Source: Nocardia pneumoniae NBRC 100136
GTDB lineage: Bacteria; Actinomycetota; Actinomycetes; Mycobacteriales; Mycobacteriaceae
Direction of reading: 5' to 3'
Assembly: GCF_000308755.1 (NCBI RefSeq)
Contig: NZ_BAGF01000149.1
Coordinates: 31,794 to 95,793, forward strand
DNA: 64,000 nucleotides
The position numbers were made by a program, and so were the translations under genes. The notes beneath the pieces were generated by a model that worked only from the letters and a program-made list of their open reading frames with translations, was not told where the DNA came from and did no database searches. Shown here in pieces: positions 60,909 to 64,000 of this stretch (positions are counted from its first letter, which is position 1; every line of letters begins with the position of its first letter).

Positions 60909-61394
60909 ATGGAACCCCGTTTCAACCTGAACGACAACGAGCTCGGCGCCAAGATCGGCAGGCGGTTCGCCAACACCAGCCTGGCGATCACGCAGTCGAC
61001 ACTGCCGAAGACCACGCTGGAACTGGTCGAGCTGCGCGCCAGCCAGATCAACGGTTGCGGTTGGTGCACCGACGTGCACACCAAGGAGTTGGCGGCCGCC
61101 GGGGAAACCGCGGTCCGGATCAACCTGGTCGCCGCCTGGCGTGAGTCCACCGTGTTCACCGAGGCCGAGCGGGCCGCGCTCGCGCTGGCCGAGGAGGGTA
61201 CTCGGCTCGCCGACGCCCACCGGGGCGTGTCCGACGAGACCTGGGCCCAGGTGCGCGAGCACTACGACGACGATCAGATCGCGGCGCTGGTCTACCTGGT
61301 CGCCATGATCAACGCGGCCAACCGGCTCGGCGTGATCGCGCGCATGCCGGGCGGCTCCTACCAGCCCGGCATGTTCGACAGCATCACGGCCTGA
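60909..61394 (+). CDS. Carboxymuconolactone decarboxylase/AhpD-like protein
   Basis: 161 aa. Active-site SQINGCGWCTDVHTKEL with Cys50 and Cys53 intact, preceding a conserved His (56), as in AhpD-like peroxidases. It is the target gene expected for the divergent ECF41 sigma factor and has the matching promoter. GAGGA eight bases upstream supports ATG 60909. Probably a thiol-dependent stress protein. Confidence 0.88.
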   Translation: MEPRFNLNDNELGAKIGRRFANTSLAITQSTLPKTTLELVELRASQINGCGWCTDVHTKELAAAGETAVRINLVAAWRESTVFTEAERAALALAEEGTRLADAHRGVSDETWAQVREHYDDDQIAALVYLVAMINAANRLGVIARMPGGSYQPGMFDSITA

Positions 61395-61409
61395 TCGGTA
61401 TCTGAAATT

Positions 61410-61444
61410 GGCCCGGCCCAGGGATCTTCGACCCGGGCCTGGCC
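61410..61444. terminator. Hairpin terminator after the CMD gene
   Basis: GGCCCGGCCC and GGGCCTGGCC pair over ten positions with one mismatch around a 15-base loop, 15 bases after the stop; no T-run. Confidence 0.55.
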
Positions 61445-61935
61445 GACCGACGCCTGCCGTTGCGCAATGACCGACCTTCCGGCCCTCGCGGACCGTGTCG
61501 AATCGTCTCGCTGCCGGGCGAATTCGCCGACGCGGTGATGTGCACGACTACCACCGTAACGTCCGGTTCGGGCTACCCCGCCGAATGCTTTGGCGGATTA
61601 CCGCTAATAGACTTGACGCACGGCATATTGAGATGCCATTATTAACACGGGAAGACACCAGAAATCGGGTGTCTATTTGTTTGTGTACTCGACATGGATC
61701 GAGTTCGGGTGTAATTTGAGACTTCGCGCCGGGGCGCGTGCTGTCCAGCTCTCGAAATACGAAATGACGGTAGAAAGTGGCGATTCCGCGTGCCGCTTTC
61801 TACCGGTTGTCGTCGAGTCATGTTCGGGGCAGCGTCCGCCCTCGGTGTGCACTGTGAAAACAGCCCACAGGACAAACAGATACCGTGACGACCGCGCGAA
61901 CGCGTGGGCGGCGCGAGGTGCTGGAAGGACGCATC
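61445..61935. promoter_or_regulatory. rpoB2 upstream region
   Basis: About 490 bases without a gene, richer in A and T around 61600-61760. TTGACG (61613-61618) and CATTAT (61637-61642), 18 bases apart, are a plausible housekeeping promoter. GGCAT-N6-ATGCC (61622-61637) lies between them and could be an operator. A hairpin with T-rich tail follows at 61653-61674. From that promoter the leader would be about 280 bases long. Confidence 0.5.
61653..61674 (+). terminator. Hairpin with T-rich tail in the rpoB2 leader
   Basis: AGACACC and GGTGTCT form a perfect seven-base stem with an eight-base loop, followed by ATTTGTTTG. It is the only hairpin of this shape with a T tract in the vicinity; located just past the likely transcription start it might act as attenuator, or simply end transcripts coming from the left. 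Confidence 0.5.
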
Positions 61936-64000
61936 TTGGCAGTCTCTGGTCAGACCGAGGTCGGTGCCGGAATACCCGTCGATACCGGGATCTCCCGGGC
62001 CCCGAAGCGGGTCTCGTTCGCCAAACTCCGTGAGCCCCTGGATGTTCCGGGCTTGCTGGATGTCCAGATCGATTCGTTCGAATGGTTGATCGGTGCGCCC
62101 GCCTGGCGCGAACGGGCAGCGGCGCGCGGCGACTCGCTCGCGAGTGGCTTGGAGGAGGTGCTCGAAGAGCTCAGCCCCATCGAGGATTTCGCCGCGACAA
62201 TGTCGCTGACGCTCTCCGACCCCCGTTTCGAGGAGGTCAAGGCCTCGGTCGAGGAATGTAAGGACAAGGATCTGACCTACGCGGCGCCGTTGTTCGTCAC
62301 CGCGGAGTTCATCAACAACAACACCGGTGAGATCAAGAGCCAGACGGTCTTCATGGGCGACTTCCCGATGATGACCGGCAAGGGCACGTTCATCGTCAAC
62401 GGCACCGAGCGCGTGGTCGTCTCGCAGTTGGTGCGTTCGCCGGGTGTCTATTTCGACGAGTCCATCGACAAGGCCACCGACAAGACGCTGCACAGCGCCC
62501 GAGTCATCCCGTCGCGCGGCGCGTGGCTGGAGTTCGACATCGACAAGCGCGACACCGTGGGCGTTCGCATCGACCGCAAACGTCGTCAACCCGTGACGGT
62601 CCTGCTCAAGGCGCTCGGCTGGACCAGTGCGCAGATCACCGAGCGGTTCGGTTTCTCCGAGGTCATGATGACCTCCCTGGAGAAGGACAACACACCGGGC
62701 ACCGATGAGGCGCTGCTCGATATCCATCGCAAACTGCGTCCGGGTGAGCCGCCGACGAAGGAGTCGGCGCAGACCCTGCTGGAGAACCTGTTCTTCAAGG
62801 AGAAGCGCTACGACCTGACGCGCGTCGGTCGCTACAAACTCGACAAGAAACTCGGCATCCACACCGGCGAAGTCCGCTCGCGGGTGCTCACCGAGGAAGA
62901 CATCGTCACGATCATCGAATACCTGTTGCGTCTGCGCGCCGGTGATTCGGTGATGACGGCGCCGGGTGGCATCGAGGTCCGGGTGGAGGTCGACGACATC
63001 GACCATTTCGGCAACCGCCGCCTACGCACCGTCGGCGAGCTGATCCAGAACCAGTTCCGGGTGGGGCTGTCCCGGATGGAGCGCGTGGTGCGCGAGCGGA
63101 TGACGACGCAGGACGTCGAGGCGATCACGCCGCAGACGCTGATGAACATCCGCCCCGTCGTCGCGGGGCTCAGGGAGTTCTTCGGAACCTCGCAGATGTC
63201 GCAGTTCCTGGATCAGCGCAACCCGCTCGCCAGTCTGACCCAGAAGCGTCGCCTGTCGGCGCTCGGGCCGGGTGGTCTGACCCGGGAACGCGCCGGTCTG
63301 GAAGTCCGGGATGTGCACTACAGCCACTACGGCCGGATGTGCCCGATCGAGACGCCCGAAGGTCCGAGTATCGGGCTGATCGGTTATCTGTCGGTGTACG
63401 CGCGGGTCAATCCGTTCGGCTTCATCGAGACGCCGTACCGAAAAGTGGTGGACGGGAGAGTGACCGACGAGGTCGACTACCTGTCCGCCGATCAGGAAGA
63501 CCTGCATATCGTGGCGCAGGCGAATGAGCCGCTCGATGCCGAAGGACGCTTCGTCGCCGCGCGAATAGCGGTCCGGCGCAAGAATTCGGAGGTCGAACTC
63601 GTTGATTCCACCGCGGTGGACTATATGGACGTCTCGCCGCGTCAGATGGTGTCGGTCGCGACGGCGATGATCCCGTTCCTCGAGCACGACGACGCCAACC
63701 GCGCTCTGATGGGTGCGAACATGCAAAAGCAGGCGGTGCCGCTGATCCGTTCCGAGGCGCCGATCGTCGGTACCGGTATGGAGTTGCGCGCCGCGGTGGA
63801 CGCGGGCGATGTGGTGGTGAACGAGAAGGCCGGTGTGGTGGAGGAGGTTTCGGCCGACTACGTCACCGTCATGCACGACGACGGCACCCGAAGGTCGTAC
63901 CGGATGAGCAAGTTCGCTCGGACGAATCAGGGCACGTGCTCGAACCAGCGTCCGATCGTGGACGAGGGTCAGCGGGTGGAGGCCGGTCAGGTGCTGGCGG
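61936..64000 (+). CDS. rpoB2: RNA polymerase beta subunit, second-type (RpoB2), partial
   Basis: Runs off the right edge; about 688 codons visible. Clear RpoB: KLREPLDVPGLLDVQIDSFE, TAEFINNNTGEIKSQTVFMG, GNRRLRTVGELIQNQFRVGL, IETPEGPSIGLIG. The rifampicin region (63190-63270) reads SQMSQFLDQRNPLASL then TQKRRLSALGPGG. Against the M. tuberculosis protein this is L430M, M434L, N437R, S441A, G442S and H445Q (E. coli H526), plus P471Y, N487S and S493Y nearby. Upstream are stress genes, not rplJ/rplL, so this is a separate copy as described for rifampicin-resistant nocardiae (rpoB2). TTG 61936 has GGAAGGA six bases upstream; GTG 61918 is an alternative start. Confidence 0.9.
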   Translation, partial: MAVSGQTEVGAGIPVDTGISRAPKRVSFAKLREPLDVPGLLDVQIDSFEWLIGAPAWRERAAARGDSLASGLEEVLEELSPIEDFAATMSLTLSDPRFEEVKASVEECKDKDLTYAAPLFVTAEFINNNTGEIKSQTVFMGDFPMMTGKGTFIVNGTERVVVSQLVRSPGVYFDESIDKATDKTLHSARVIPSRGAWLEFDIDKRDTVGVRIDRKRRQPVTVLLKALGWTSAQITERFGFSEVMMTSLEKDNTPGTDEALLDIHRKLRPGEPPTKESAQTLLENLFFKEKRYDLTRVGRYKLDKKLGIHTGEVRSRVLTEEDIVTIIEYLLRLRAGDSVMTAPGGIEVRVEVDDIDHFGNRRLRTVGELIQNQFRVGLSRMERVVRERMTTQDVEAITPQTLMNIRPVVAGLREFFGTSQMSQFLDQRNPLASLTQKRRLSALGPGGLTRERAGLEVRDVHYSHYGRMCPIETPEGPSIGLIGYLSVYARVNPFGFIETPYRKVVDGRVTDEVDYLSADQEDLHIVAQANEPLDAEGRFVAARIAVRRKNSEVELVDSTAVDYMDVSPRQMVSVATAMIPFLEHDDANRALMGANMQKQAVPLIRSEAPIVGTGMELRAAVDAGDVVVNEKAGVVEEVSADYVTVMHDDGTRRSYRMSKFARTNQGTCSNQRPIVDEGQRVEAGQVLA

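Noticed and set aside
61395..61935. Rifamycin-associated element (RAE) before rpoB2
   Set aside because: The known 19-base palindromic element was looked for here and before the monooxygenase at 40645 and was not seen.
61936..64000. Calling this the housekeeping rpoB
   Set aside because: No ribosomal protein genes upstream and multiple changes at otherwise invariant rifampicin-pocket residues speak for the second copy; the downstream side is not visible.
1..64000. CRISPR arrays, tRNA or rRNA genes, intact insertion sequences
   Set aside because: No regularly spaced repeats, tRNA-like folds, rRNA sequence or transposase with terminal repeats were recognised.

Overview
The window is high-GC actinomycete DNA, most likely from a Nocardia or close relative. 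Reasons: rpoB, FadA3-, HtdZ- and MarP-like proteins that read like mycobacterial/nocardial family members, frequent GTG starts and ATGA/GTGA overlaps, and a second-type rpoB (rpoB2 type) at the right edge. No rRNA, tRNA, CRISPR array or intact insertion sequence was seen.

Layout. 1-3.2 kb: small membrane and exported proteins on the minus strand. 4.0-17.4 kb: a plus-strand lipid/isoprenoid-type catabolic cluster (thiolase, two SDRs, quinone-oxidoreductase, MaoC hydratase, paired acyl-CoA dehydrogenases, TetR, PucR, acyl-CoA ligase, DUF3556 membrane protein, CrtI-like oxidoreductase) with a TetR-type operator in front. 17.4-23.05 kb: an accessory segment bracketed by a direct repeat, holding a large LuxR-type ATPase regulator, a recombinase-like small protein and an AT-richer hisC-like gene broken by two compensating homopolymer indels. 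23.05-26.8 kb: MarR, phosphoribosyltransferase, GNAT, epimerase-like protein and a MarP-like membrane protease.

26.9-33.6 kb: a tightly coupled minus-strand operon GntR - dicluster ferredoxin - lipoprotein with an extra C-terminal domain - ABC permease - ABC ATPase - AprA-like flavoprotein fused to HEAT repeats. This is the best candidate for an undescribed system: a sulfonate-type importer wired to an APS-reductase-like flavoprotein/ferredoxin pair. 33.9-43.8 kb: TetR and its probable acyl-CoA dehydrogenase target (shared operator), a LAL regulator, epoxide hydrolase, FAD monooxygenase and short-chain fatty acid transporter.

43.8-50.5 kb is a scarred region: a NUDIX gene reduced to its two ends, a headless XRE/TPR regulator, a truncated acyl-CoA ligase, and a mosaic of pieces of an ABC transporter, a carboxymuconolactone decarboxylase and a DoxX gene joined at CGATGCG microhomologies. 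Between them are a TetR regulon with three matching operators and an ArsR-VOC pair with a perfect operator. 50.5-59.7 kb: a siderophore-importer-like ABC pair with an esterase, a NarL-type two-component system, and a DUF6220-multicopper oxidase operon; the esterase/ABC and oxidase operons carry the same 112-bp upstream region, so the two-component system between them probably controls both. 59.8-61.4 kb: an ECF41-type sigma factor divergent from a carboxymuconolactone decarboxylase with a matching promoter. 61.9 kb to the end: rpoB2, whose rifampicin pocket carries several substitutions including the His-to-Gln position known for resistance.
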